From the NCBI GenBank assembly GCA_030267565.1, contig BRXU01000062.1, positions 159,634 through 223,633 on the forward strand: a DNA stretch of 64,000 nucleotides, written 5' to 3'. Source of the DNA: Pleodorina starrii. Taxonomy: Eukaryota > Chlorophyta > Chlorophyceae > Chlamydomonadales > Volvocaceae. A program made the translations under genes and the position numbers. Below, one piece after another: positions 30,226-39,749 of this stretch. The notes beneath the pieces are model-generated. The model was not told the DNA's origin, searched no databases, and saw only the letters and a list, made by a program, of their open reading frames with translations. Positions within the stretch are counted from its first letter, which is position 1. The number at the start of each line of letters is the position of its first letter.

Positions 30226-33200
30226 CCAACCTCTGCAGCAGTACGTGACAGCTGTTCGGGTGGTGCCAGGCGCCCCGGGGGATCATCATGGGGTGCTCTT
30301 GGAGCTGGTGCTGCCAGGGCTCCCCACCCTCGGCCGCAGCAGCTGGGCGTTCCCCACGTACCTGCTGTACCACCCCGGCCTGCTGCCCCGCCTGCAGTCG
30401 GCAGTGGAGCTGGCAATCCAGGCCGTCCAGCAGCAAGACACCGCCGCTGACCCGCGTGAGGTGTGGGAATGTCTGAAAGGTCGCCTGCGCAGTGCAGCCG
30501 ATCACCTCCACAGACAGCACCTGAAGGACCAGGCCGCCAGCCTGAAGGCGGCCAAACACGCTGCATGTGCAGCCCTGGCAGCCATGCACCATGCTGTGCC
30601 CGGGCCCGACGCCGGCGCCCTGGCAGCACAGGCCTGCAGCCAGCTCACCACGGCAGTCAAACAGGCCGCCATCCGCCGCACAGCAGCGCTGGATGCCGCG
30701 TACACGCAGCATGGCGACAAGGGTGCCGGCTGGTTCCACCAGCTCGGACGCGAGGTGTGCACCCGGGAGCCAGTCACCCACCTCTCAGTCCCGGGTCAGC
30801 CCCTCCCGGTTCCACTCAGTGACCCGGGTGCGGCCGCCGCTATAACAGCTGCGGCCCACGCCATGTACAGCAGTGACAGCCCCACGGGCCTGTTCCGGGT
30901 GGAGCAGGTGGACCTGACAGCCCAAGACCAGCTCCTGCAGCACCTCCGCCGCTGGCTCCCCCAGCCCCTCCGGTAAGCTGCCGACGCAGCCCCAGCTGCC
31001 GGCGAGCTGCAGCTGGACAAACTTGCGGCTGCTCTGTCATCCTGTCTGAATGGCACCGCCCCTGGCTCGGACGGCCTGCCTTATGAGGTGTACCGGGTGC
31101 TGTGGCCGCTGCTGGGCCCGCTGCTGCTCGCCGCAGCCAATGCAGCCTTCACCCAGGGGTCCGTGGAGTCCGGGGCCGCAGCTGCCGACTCCCTGCCGCT
31201 CAGCTGGCGCGAAGGGGTCATCACTCTCATCTACAAAGGCAAAGGCCTGCCCCGGCCCAGCCTGAGCAGCTACCGGCCCATCACCCTGCTCCAATGCGAC
31301 TACAAGCTTGTCTGCAAGGCCGTCAGCAATCGCCTCCAGCCGGCACTGGACTACCTGATAGACCCGCTGCAGACTGCCTTCGTCAGCGGCCGGGACATCC
31401 GGGACAACACCCTTTACCACCTGGCCCTGGCGGAGTGGGTGCGGCACTCACAGCAACCAGCAGCCCTCATCATACTCGACATCGAGAAGGCCTACGACCG
31501 GGTCCATCGCCCCTGGCTCTACCGGGTGGCCGAGGCCATGGGCTTCGGTCAGCACACACAGCGCTGGCTGCGCCTGCTCACGTCCGATGGCTCCTGCCGG
31601 GTGGTGGTCAATGGGCACCGGTCAGCACCTTTCCCGGTCCGCAACGGCCTTCAGCAGGGCAGCACCCTGTCGCCCGTCCTGTGGGTCATGCAGCTGGAAC
31701 CCCTCACCTCGTACCTGCACCACCTGCGCAGCACCAATGCTCTCAGCACCCCCACCCTCCCCAACAACGTGCCAGCCCCCCCTGTCACCCACCACGCGGA
31801 CGATACGGTGCTCACGGTCAGCAATGTCGACAGGGATGGGGAGGTCGCTACCGCGGCAGTCCAGCTGTTCTGCAGGGCCAGCAACGCACGGGTCAATGCC
31901 AGCAAGGGGAAGGGGATGGTGCTGGGCACCCACGCGCCGGTGGTGGGGCCCAACGCCGCAACCGGTGCGAGTTTCCCGACTCCCGGTGAGGAACCCCCAC
32001 GCCACCTGGGAATCCCTCTCACCCTGGACCCGGCGGAGGCCGCGCGGCTCTGCTACACCAGAAGAATTCAGCGGGTCCAGCGTCTCGGCCATGTGTGGCG
32101 GCGACACGGCCTCAGCCTCGTGGGCAGGGTGCATGTGGCCAAACAGGTGCTGGGAAACACCCTGGCATACCACCTCTCCATCATCCGCCCAACCCCACCC
32201 CAGCTGGCGGCACTCCGCAAGCATATCGACGGCTTTGTGGCCTGGTCGCTCCTGGAGGAAGATGCGTCCCTGGTGTGCCACGGACGGGCCCTGCTGAAGC
32301 CTGGCCCGGAGATCGCCTGCCAGGATCACGACTGTGGCGGTGTCGGCCATCTCGACCTCGACGCCTTCATGGTCGCCCTGCATGCGAAGCCCCTCGCCCA
32401 GCTCGCTCAGCCCGGCCAGCAGCCATGGAAGCAGATCATGCGGGGTCTGCTCGACGAGTACAGGCCGGATGGGACCACTGGGTGGGGCTGGGTGTATGGC
32501 ACGGCGGAACCGCCCCCCAGCCTGCCTACGTTCATTGCCAGCCTGGTGCAGTCCTACCGCTCCTCGCTCCCGACCCGGCTGGCCTACCCAGAGACCACGG
32601 ACGCGCGCGCCATCCTGCATGAGCCCCTGTTCTTCAATGCAGCCCTGCGTGACCCCGCCACCGACCAGCCCTTCACCCCGCCGGATGGGACCGCCCACCT
32701 GGGACCCCGCACCCTGGCCGAGCTCCGTGCAGCGTCGCCCATGACCCAGCACGAACCCCTCATGCAGGCGGTCCTTGGGGCCATCCCAGCCGACTGGCGG
32801 AGACTGCTGCCAGCCGACCCCCTGGACCGCGCACTGCCGCCGGCGCCCGACTGGCTCCTGTCGCCCGATGGCAGCCGGGTCAGCAGCCCTACGGGAGTCT
32901 TGTGGGCCGTCCTGCCCAACGGCCGCTTGGTGCCCCCAGACAGCGAGCAGGCCGGAGCAGAAGGGGACGCCGCCTGGCCTGCAGCCTGCGTGCTGCCGGG
33001 CCGCAAGCCGCGCCGACACTGGACCTTAGAGGACCATCAGCGATACAACGAGGCGGCCCCGGCCCAACGTGCCTCCTCATGGCCAGTGGAATACCAGCTA
33101 CTGGGGCTTTGGGACACGGTCCAGTGCTACCCCCTCAGCCACGGCCACGGCGTGCTGCCCCTCATCCACTACACAGTGAGTGAGGTGCGCCACCGCCTCA

Positions 33201-33538
33201 CCGCCCGCGGTCACAGCTGGGGCCAGGACCAGGACACGGGGCCCCTGATGCCCGCGGCGTGGCCCGAGCAGCCGCACAGCCAGCTACAGCAACAGGAGGC
33301 CCGCTGGCACCAACACTGGCTGGCTCAGCAAGCGCCCAGCCGCAGCCGGTGGTTTGCCATGAACCCCACACCCAGCCCGGCCCCGGCTGGATGCGGCCCC
33401 GATCCTCCCCACCATCACTGCCCTCGGCTGCTGCACGCCCGGTCAGCCAGCCTGGCAGCCGCCATGTGGCACCGTACCAGCAGGACCCCGGTGCTGCCGC
33501 CGGACCGTCGGCACCCGCCGGGCCGGCTCCGGAGGTAG
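30145..33538 (+). pseudogene. LINE ORF2: end of APE, RT domain, copy A
   Basis: Starts after the GT-repeat frame change with FTHPASPTRPPVARLDRWLIS and GDHHGVLLEL. A TAA at 30974-30976 interrupts the frame where copy 2 has GAA. The RT then reads APGSDGLPYEV, RPITLLQCDYKL, DPLQTAFVSGRDIRDNTLYH, ILDIEKAYDRVHRPWLYRV, NGLQQGSTLSPVLW and THHADDTVLTVS. Catalytic Asp residues in motifs A (ILD) and C (HADD) are intact. The C-terminal end of this frame (after about 33390) is out of register with the zinc-finger domain. Confidence 0.85.
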
Positions 33539-34389
33539 ACCAGGCAGCTGATGGCCTGGCTGGCATGTCTCCCCTCGACCGCCGGCGGGCCTGGCAGCGG
33601 CTGTGGGACTGCCCCGCAAGCAACCGGGCCAAGGTGCTAGCCTGGCGGCTGCACCATGGACGGCTCCCGTGCGGGGTGTACCTGGCCTCCAAAGGTCAGC
33701 CGCAGCGTGCCCACTGCCCTGCTCCTAGCTGCTCGGTGGACGGCAGCCTGCATGTCGCCAGCCTGACCCACGTCTTCTTGGAGTGCGGGGCCTACACCGC
33801 AGCTCGGGTTTGGCTGGCAGAGCTGTGGGGGGCAGTCTCCGGGGCCGCGGACTTGCCCTTCAGCCAGCCGGCTGTGCTACTGGGGGACTGGCCGGGAGGG
33901 TGGCCGGCCTACCCCACCAGCCCTGGGCTGCAGCTGCTGTGGGCAGCCCTTCGAGCCACTTGGCTGTGGGCGGTCTGGGGCCACTACCACAGGGCGGAGC
34001 CTGATGACCATCCGTCGGCCACGGTGGTGGGCTGCATCATTGGGGAGCTGCAGCGTCTCATGAGGGCACATTTCAGCATGGCGGCGCTCTCCGAGGACAC
34101 TCTGGCGGGGCTGCCCCGGGGCCACATCACAGCGCAGCTGAAGCCCGGCCGGTTGGATGCCTTCGAAGCCTCCTGGGCGCATGAAGGTGTCCTCTGCTCC
34201 GTACAGCGGGTGGCTGGCAGCAGCCCGCGTCTGCAGGTTCATCTGTCCCGGGTGGCCCCGGTCCCAGCACCACAGGCACCCGCCGGGGGCGCCCAGGCAG
34301 CACAGCAGGTCTCCCCGACCGGGTCAGCCATCAGCGCCCAGCCCAGCCAGGCAGCAGCTCAGCTGACAGGGCAGCCGGGGCCGTCGTGA
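33390..34389 (+). pseudogene. LINE ORF2 C-terminus: zf-RVT-type zinc finger, copy A
   Basis: Reads RAWQRLWDCPASNRAKVLAW, then CPAPSC and LTHVFLEC, a C-x4-C ... H-x4-C arrangement typical of the zinc-binding domain after the RT in plant-type LINEs. It lies in the -1 frame relative to the RT here. In copy B the same join is in frame, so the shift is a copy-specific mutation. Ends at TGA 34387-34389. Confidence 0.8.
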
Positions 34390-35908
34390 GCGGGGTGTTG
34401 AGAGCCGGGGGTCTCAGTGTCTGAGGTTCTTAGGGTGCGAGGGAGCTCGAGGGTGGGGAGCGGGCGGTGCGGGTTGCCTAGGGAGGGGGGTGCGGTGCGG
34501 GGCTTGCTGTGGGTGGGGCCTGAGGGGGTCTTGGGGGTCGGGGGAGCTTCGGAGCAGGGTTGGTGTGGTGCAGGCTGCCGCGGGAGGCAGGTGCGGTTCG
34601 GGGGCTGCTGTCTTGAGGGGTCGCCCCCTGTGTGGGGTCTGTGGGTGTTTTGTCGCAGGCGCTCTCGTGCCCTGGTCTCCGACCCGGCGGTGCTGTCCCT
34701 GCGGCCTGGAGGGGGTTTTTGGGGGGCGGGGGGTCTTGGGAGTGGGGTGCGCGCGGCGCGGGGGGGACTGAGGAGGGTTTCGGGGGGGGTCTGGGGAGGG
34801 GCGGGGGGGCTTCGGTGCAGGGTTGGTGCGGTGCAGGCTGCCGTGGGAGGCAGGTGCGGTTCGGGGGTCGCTGTCTGGAGGGAACGCCCCCAGGGCGGGT
34901 GGGGTCTGCGGGAGTCTTGTCGCCGGCGCGCTTGTGCCCTGGCTTCCAGCCAGGCGGTACTGCCCCTGCTGCGCCCGTGGGGGTTCTTGGGAGCCGGGGG
35001 GCCGCGGGAGTGCGGTTCCTGCGGTGTGGGGTGTCTTGGGAGGGAGGCGTGTCTTGGGGCCTGCTGTCTTGCGGGGACGCCCCCAGGGTGGGGTCGGTTG
35101 TTGTTTGTCTCTGGTGCGCTTCGTGTGGCGCCGTCCCTGCGGCTTTTGTGGCTCTGGGAGGCGGTTTAGGTGGTGCGGGGTTCTTCGGGCGTGCTGTGGT
35201 TTTCCTGTTTCCTCTGGTGCTCCCAGGCGGGGGGGGCTTGTCCGCCCTGGTTCGCTATGGCGGTTGCCCGGCTTTGTTTGCCGTTCCTGTTGCTGTCGCC
35301 CTGGGTATAGGGTTCGCCCCTTGGCTGTTGAGGTTGTGCAGGTTGTGGTTGTGTTGTTGCTGTGGTCGCTGTTGGGGCCTTTGCCCGGCCCTGGGGTTTG
35401 TCCTCGGTGACGGGCCCTGTTGTTGGTCAGTGGTGCTGGCCCGGGTGTTGGGCCGTGGTTTTTGCCCTGGTGTTGGGCCGTGGTGTTGGCTCTGGTTTTG
35501 GGCCCTGGTGTTGGGCTGTGGGATTGGCCCTGGTGTTGGGCCGTGGTGTTGGCCCTGGTGTTGGGCTGTGGGGTTGGCCCTGGTGTTGGGCCGTGGTGTT
35601 GGCCCTGGTGTTGGCCCTGGGGTTTGGCCCTGGTGTTGGGCCCTGGTGTTGGTTTCGGTTCCCTCCTCGGTGTCTTGGAGGAAGGGGTGGCCGTGTGTGC
35701 CGCCCGTGCAGCAGTGGCTCCTGGCCTCTTGCTGCCCCCGTCCCTGTCCCTGTCCTGTCTGCGAGTTTAGGCGTTGCTTGGCTTTTTCTCTCTCCTCGGC
35801 TCCTTGCAGTGGTTTCTTGGGCTTCTTGTCAGATTGTTGTGGCTTGCCGGTCTTGCTCGGCTTGCCCGTTGGGCTTCGCTTTCCCAGTCCTTGTAACGTC
35901 CCTCGCAG
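34390..35908 (+). other. LINE 3' UTR, copy A, with two internal repeat families
   Basis: Strongly G/T-rich on the plus strand. A block of about 265 bp occurs twice in tandem (from about 34541 and 34805; shared pieces GGTTGGTG, GTGCAGGCTGCCG and AGGCAGGTGCGGTTCGGGGG). A shorter minisatellite of CCCTGGTGTTGGG / CCGTGGTGTTGGC units fills about 35430-35665. Long ORFs here come from base skew and should not be called as genes. Confidence 0.8.
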
Positions 35909-35915
35909 AAAAAAA
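35909..35915 (+). other. Poly(A) tail of copy A
   Basis: Seven A after the 3' terminal sequence GTAACGTCCCTCGCAG. The same terminus with 8-9 A recurs at 41280-41288 and 52016-52023, and inverted at 39750-39757, which defines the 3' end of the family. Confidence 0.85.
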
Positions 35916-36900
35916 CAACACAACCACAACCTGCACAACCTCAACAGCCAAGGGGCGAACCCTACACCCAGGGCGACAGCAACAGGAACGGCAAACAAAG
36001 CCGGGCAACCGCCACAGCGAACCAGGGCGGACAAGCCCCCCCCGCCGGGGAGCACCAGAGGAAACAGGAAAACCACAGCACGCCCGAAGAGAACCCCGCA
36101 CCACCTAAACCGCCTCCCAGAGCCACAAAAGCCGCAGGGACGGCGCTACACGAAGCGCACCAGAGACAAACAACAACCGACCCCACCCTGGGGGCGTCCC
36201 CGCAAGACAGCAGGCCCCAAGACACGCCCCTCCCAAGATACCCCACACCGCAGGAACCGCACTCCCGCGGCCCCCCGGCTCCCAAGAACCCCCACGGGCG
36301 CAGCAGGGGCAGTACCGCCTGGCTGGAAGCCAGGGCACAAGCGTGCCGGCGACAAGACTCCCGCAGACCCCACCCTGGGGGGGTTCCCTCCAGACAGCGA
36401 CCTCCGAACCGCACCTGCCTCCCACGGCAGCCTGCACCGCACCAACCCTGCACCGAAGCCCCCCCGCCCCTCCCCAGTCCCCCCCCGAAACCCTCCCCAG
36501 TCCCCCCCGCGCCGCGCGCACCCCACTCCCAAGACCCCCCGTCCCCCGAAAACCCCCTCCAGGCCGCAGGGACAGCACCGCCGGGTCGGAGACCAGGGCA
36601 CGAGAGCGCCTGCGACAAAACACCCACAGACCCCACACAGGGGGCGACCCCTCAAGACAGCAGCCCCCGAACCGCACCTGCCTCCCGCGGCAGCCTGCAC
36701 CACACCAACCCTGCTCCGAAGCTCCCCCGACCCCCAAGACCCCCTCAGGCCCCACCCACAGCAAGCCCCGCACCGCACCCCCCTCCCTAGGCAACCCGCA
36801 CCGCCCGCTCCCCACCCTCGAGCTCCCTCGCACCCTAAGAACCTCAGACACTGAGACCCCCGGCTCTCAACACCCCGCTCACGACGGCCCCAGCTGCCCT
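35916..36900 (-). mobile_element. LINE copy B: 3' UTR part
   Basis: Reverse complement of the 3' UTR of copy A (34390-35355). It includes both 265-bp blocks. It stops at the poly(A) of copy A; the distal part of the B 3' UTR is not found next to the left end of copy A, so some sequence was lost or rearranged. Confidence 0.85.
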
Positions 36901-37516
36901 GTCAGCTGAGCTGCTGCCTGGCTGGGCTGGGCGCTGATGGCTGACCCGGTCGGGGAGACCTGCTGTGCTGCCTGGGCGCCCCCGGCGGGTGCCTGTGGTG
37001 CTGGGACCGGGGCCACCCGGGACAGATGAACCTGCAGACGCGGGCTGCTGCCAGCCACCCGCTGTACGGAGCAGAGGACGCCTTCATGCGCCCAGGAGGC
37101 TTCGAAGGCATCCAACCGGCCGGGCTTCAGCTGCGCTGTGATGTGGCCCCGGGGCAGCCCCGCCAGAGTGTCCTCGGAGAGCGCCGCCATGCTGAAATGT
37201 GCCCTCATGAGACGCTGCAGCTCCCCAATGACGCAGCCCACCACCGTGGCCGACGGATGGTCATCAGGCTCCGCCCTGTGGTAGTGGCCCCAGACCGCCC
37301 ACAGCCAAGTGGCTCGAAGGGCTGCCCACAGCAGCTGCAGCCCAGGGCTGGTGGGGTAGGCCGGCCACCCTCCTGGCCAGTCCCCCAGGAGCACAGCCGG
37401 CTGGCTGAAGGGCAAGTCCACGGCCCCGGAGACTGCCGCCCACAGCTCTGCCAGCCAAACCCGAGCTGCGGTGTAAGCCCCGCACTCCAAGAAGACGTGG
37501 GTCAGGCTGGCGACAT
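36901..37516 (-). pseudogene. LINE copy B: zf-RVT domain, C-terminal part
   Basis: On the minus strand encodes ASLTHVFLECGAYTAARVWL through to the ORF2 stop, nearly identical to copy A. Its upstream continuation is separated by the SINE at 37517-37809. Confidence 0.85.
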
Positions 37517-37809
37517 TTTTTTTTGAATTCCGGAGGAACCCGGACTCGGGACATGGGACACACATGTTGTCTGGCGGCTCCACTGATGCTGCCACTGCTG
37601 CTGAGTAGCTAGCGTGCCGGGCTTCTGGGCGTCTCCAAGGGCCAGCTGGATGGTGCTGATGACTGTATGATGAGTCTTGTAAACCTCCGGACAGGACAAG
37701 GACAGGGGTGGGCACCCTCCTTTCTCATCACCTCCCGGGTAATGGTCACTGACCGGTTTCGATCCCAAGATTCCACTCTGCTTGGGGAGTTGCGGGAATT
37801 GAACCCACG
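37517..37809 (-). mobile_element. tRNA-derived SINE, copy 1 (short head)
   Basis: Inserted in the zf-RVT part of copy B. On the minus strand it begins with a Pol III B-box match GGTTCAATTCC (plus-strand 37795-37805) and shares about 240 bp with SINE 2, from GGGATCGAAACCGG to TTCCTCCGGAATTC. It ends in nine A. No A box remains, so the 5' end is truncated. No clear target-site duplication. Confidence 0.8.
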
Positions 37810-38286
37810 GCAGGCTGCCGTCCACCGAGCAGCTAGGAGCAGGGCAGTGGGCACGCTGCGGCTGACCTTTGGAGGCCAGGTATACCCCGCACGGGAGCCG
37901 TCCATGGTGCAGCCGCCAGGCTAGCGCCTTGGCCCGGTTGCTTGCGGGGCAGTCCCACAGCCGCTGCCAGGCCCGCCGGCGGTCGAGGGGAGACACGCCA
38001 GCCGGGCCATCAGCTGCCTGGTCTGCCTCCGGGGCTGGCCCGGCGGGTGCCGACGGTCCGGCGGCGGCACCGGGGTCCTGCTGGTGCGGTGCCACATGGT
38101 GGCTGCCAGGCTGGCTCACCGGGCTTGCAGCGGCCGAGGGCAGTGATGGGGGGGAGGATCGGGGTCGCATCCAGCCGGGGCTGGGTGTGGGGTTCATGGC
38201 AAACCACCGGCTGCGGCTGGGCGCTTGCTGAGCCAGCCAGTGATGGTGCCAGCGGGCCTCCTGTTGCTGTAGCTGGCTGTGCGGCT
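37810..38286 (-). pseudogene. LINE copy B: RT C-terminus to zf-RVT, read through in one frame
   Basis: On the minus strand this gives MNPTPSPGWMRPRSSPPSLP continuing without a break to RRAWQRLWDCPASNR and CPAPSC. Copy A and copy 2 each lose this frame within the same stretch by different indels. Copy B therefore shows that the RT and the zinc finger belong to one ORF. Confidence 0.8.
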
Positions 38287-38685
38287 ACACCGAAAGTTAA
38301 GGCACTGCTTTCGGCCCGGGTGACCCGGGTTCAAGTCCCATCAAGGACATTTGGAACTTACCTGCGCCCCACAGATGGAGGCAACGGTTCAATGGCCGGA
38401 ACAGGGAAACCTTGCAATTCCCCCCGGGATCCCGGGATCGAAACCGGTCAGTGACCATTACCCGGGGTGTGATGAGAAAGGAGGGTGCCCACCCCTGTCC
38501 TTGTCCTGTCCGGAGGTTTACAAGACTCATCATACTGTCATCCGCACCGTCCAGCTGGCCCGTGGAGTCGCCCAGAAGCCTGGCACGCTAGCTACTCAGC
38601 AGAAGTGGCAGCATCCGTGGAGCCGCCAGACAACATGTGTGTCCCATGTCCCGAGTCCGGGTTCCTCCGGAATTCAAAAAAAAAA
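38287..38685 (+). mobile_element. tRNA-derived SINE, copy 2 (full head)
   Basis: About 400 bp, plus strand, inserted in copy B. An A-box-like AGTTAAGGCACTG lies at 38295-38307 and a perfect B box GGTTCAAGTCC at 38328-38338, the spacing of a tRNA promoter. The body includes GGGATCGAAACCGGTCAGTG and the tail ends GTTCCTCCGGAATTC plus ten A. About 10 bp of target appear to be missing and no target-site duplication is evident. SINEs of this type are transcribed by RNA polymerase III and mobilised by a partner LINE. Confidence 0.85.
38328..38338 (+). promoter_or_regulatory. Internal RNA polymerase III B box of SINE copy 2
   Basis: GGTTCAAGTCC matches the consensus GGTTCRANYCC at every position. 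Confidence 0.8.
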
Positions 38686-39749
38686 CGCCGCGGGCATGAG
38701 GGGCCCCGTGTCCTGGTCCTGGCCCCAGCTGTCACCGCGGGCGGTGAGGCGGTGGCGCACCTCACTCACTGTGTAGTGGATGAGGGGCAGCACGCCGTGG
38801 CCGTGGCTGAGGGGGTAGCACTGGACCGTGTCCCAAAGCCCCAGGAGCTGGTATTCCACTGGCCATGAGGAGGCACGTTGGGCCGGGGCCGCCTCGTATC
38901 GCTGATGGTCCTCTAAGGTCCAGTGTCGGCGCGGCTTGCGGCCCGGCAGCACGCAGGCTGCAGGCCAGTCGGCATCCCCTGCTGCTCCGGCCTGCTCGCT
39001 GTCTGGGGGCACCAAGCGGCCGTTGGGCAGGACGGCCCACAAGATTCCCGTAGGGCTGCTTACCCGGCTGCCATCGGGCGATAGGAGCCAGTCGGGCGCC
39101 GGCGGCAGTTCGGGGTCCAGGGGGTCGGCTGGCAGCAGTCTCCGCCAGTCGGCTGGGATGGCCCCAAGGACCGCCTGCATGAGGGGTTCGTGCTGGGTCA
39201 TGGGCGACGCTGCACGGAGCTCGGCCAGGGTGCGGGGTCCCAGGTGGGCGGTCCCATCCGGCGGGGTGAAGGGCTGGTCGGTGGCGGGGTCACGCAGGGC
39301 TGCATTGAAGAACAGGGGCTCATGCAGGATGGCACGCGCGTCCGTGGTCTCTGGGTAGGCCAGCCGGGTCGGGAGCGAGGAGCGGTAGGACTGCACCAGG
39401 CTGGCAATGAACGTAGGCAGGCTGGGGGGCGGTTCCACCGTGCCATACACCCAGCCCCACCCAGTGGTCCCATCCGGCCTGTACTCGTCGAACAGACCCC
39501 GCATGATCTGCTTCCATGGCTGCTGGCCGGGCTGAGCGAGCTGGGCGAGGGGCTTCGCATGCAGGGCGACCATGAAGGCGTCGAGGTCGAGATGGCCGAC
39601 ACCGCCACAGTCGTGATCCTGGCAGGCGATCTCCGGGCCAGGCTTCAGCAGGGCCCGTCCGTGGCACACCAGGGACGCGTCTTCCTCCAGGAGCGACCAG
39701 GCCACAAAGCCGTCGATATGCTTGCGGAGTGCCGCCAGCTGGGGTGGGG
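38686..39749 (-). pseudogene. LINE copy B: RT C-terminal half
   Basis: On the minus strand runs from PPQLAALRKHIDGFVAWSLL to GPLMPAA, highly similar to copy A 32195-33255. It is cut at its 5' side by the poly(A) end of copy C and at its 3' side by SINE 2. Confidence 0.85.

Larger units (their letters stand above)
26840..35915 (+). mobile_element. L1-like LINE, copy A (5'-truncated, several inactivating mutations)
   Basis: Plus-strand element with ORF1, APE endonuclease, RT, zf-RVT domain and a G/T-rich 3' UTR of about 1.5 kb ending CCTCGCAG plus seven A. Compared with copy 2 it lacks the 5' UTR and starts at the CAG repeat. ORF1 has at least two frameshifts, and ORF2 has a frame change at 30145-30162 and a TAA at 30974. 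The APE region matches copy 2 without any difference that I saw, while the ORF1 core differs strongly. No RNase H domain was seen. Domain content fits the L1 group as found in plants and algae. Confidence 0.85.

Noticed and set aside
34417..36854. Long Gly/Val/Cys-rich or Pro-rich ORFs in the LINE 3' UTRs (also 38674-41424 and 50980-52557)
   Set aside because: Open frames occur on both strands because of strong G/C skew. They show no conservation beyond the DNA repeats and include minisatellite sequence.
34390..36900. LTR-type or inverted-repeat element made of the two facing 3' UTRs
   Set aside because: The inverted similarity is simply copy A (plus) next to copy B (minus); each continues into its own ORF2, and there are no LTR termini or integrase.
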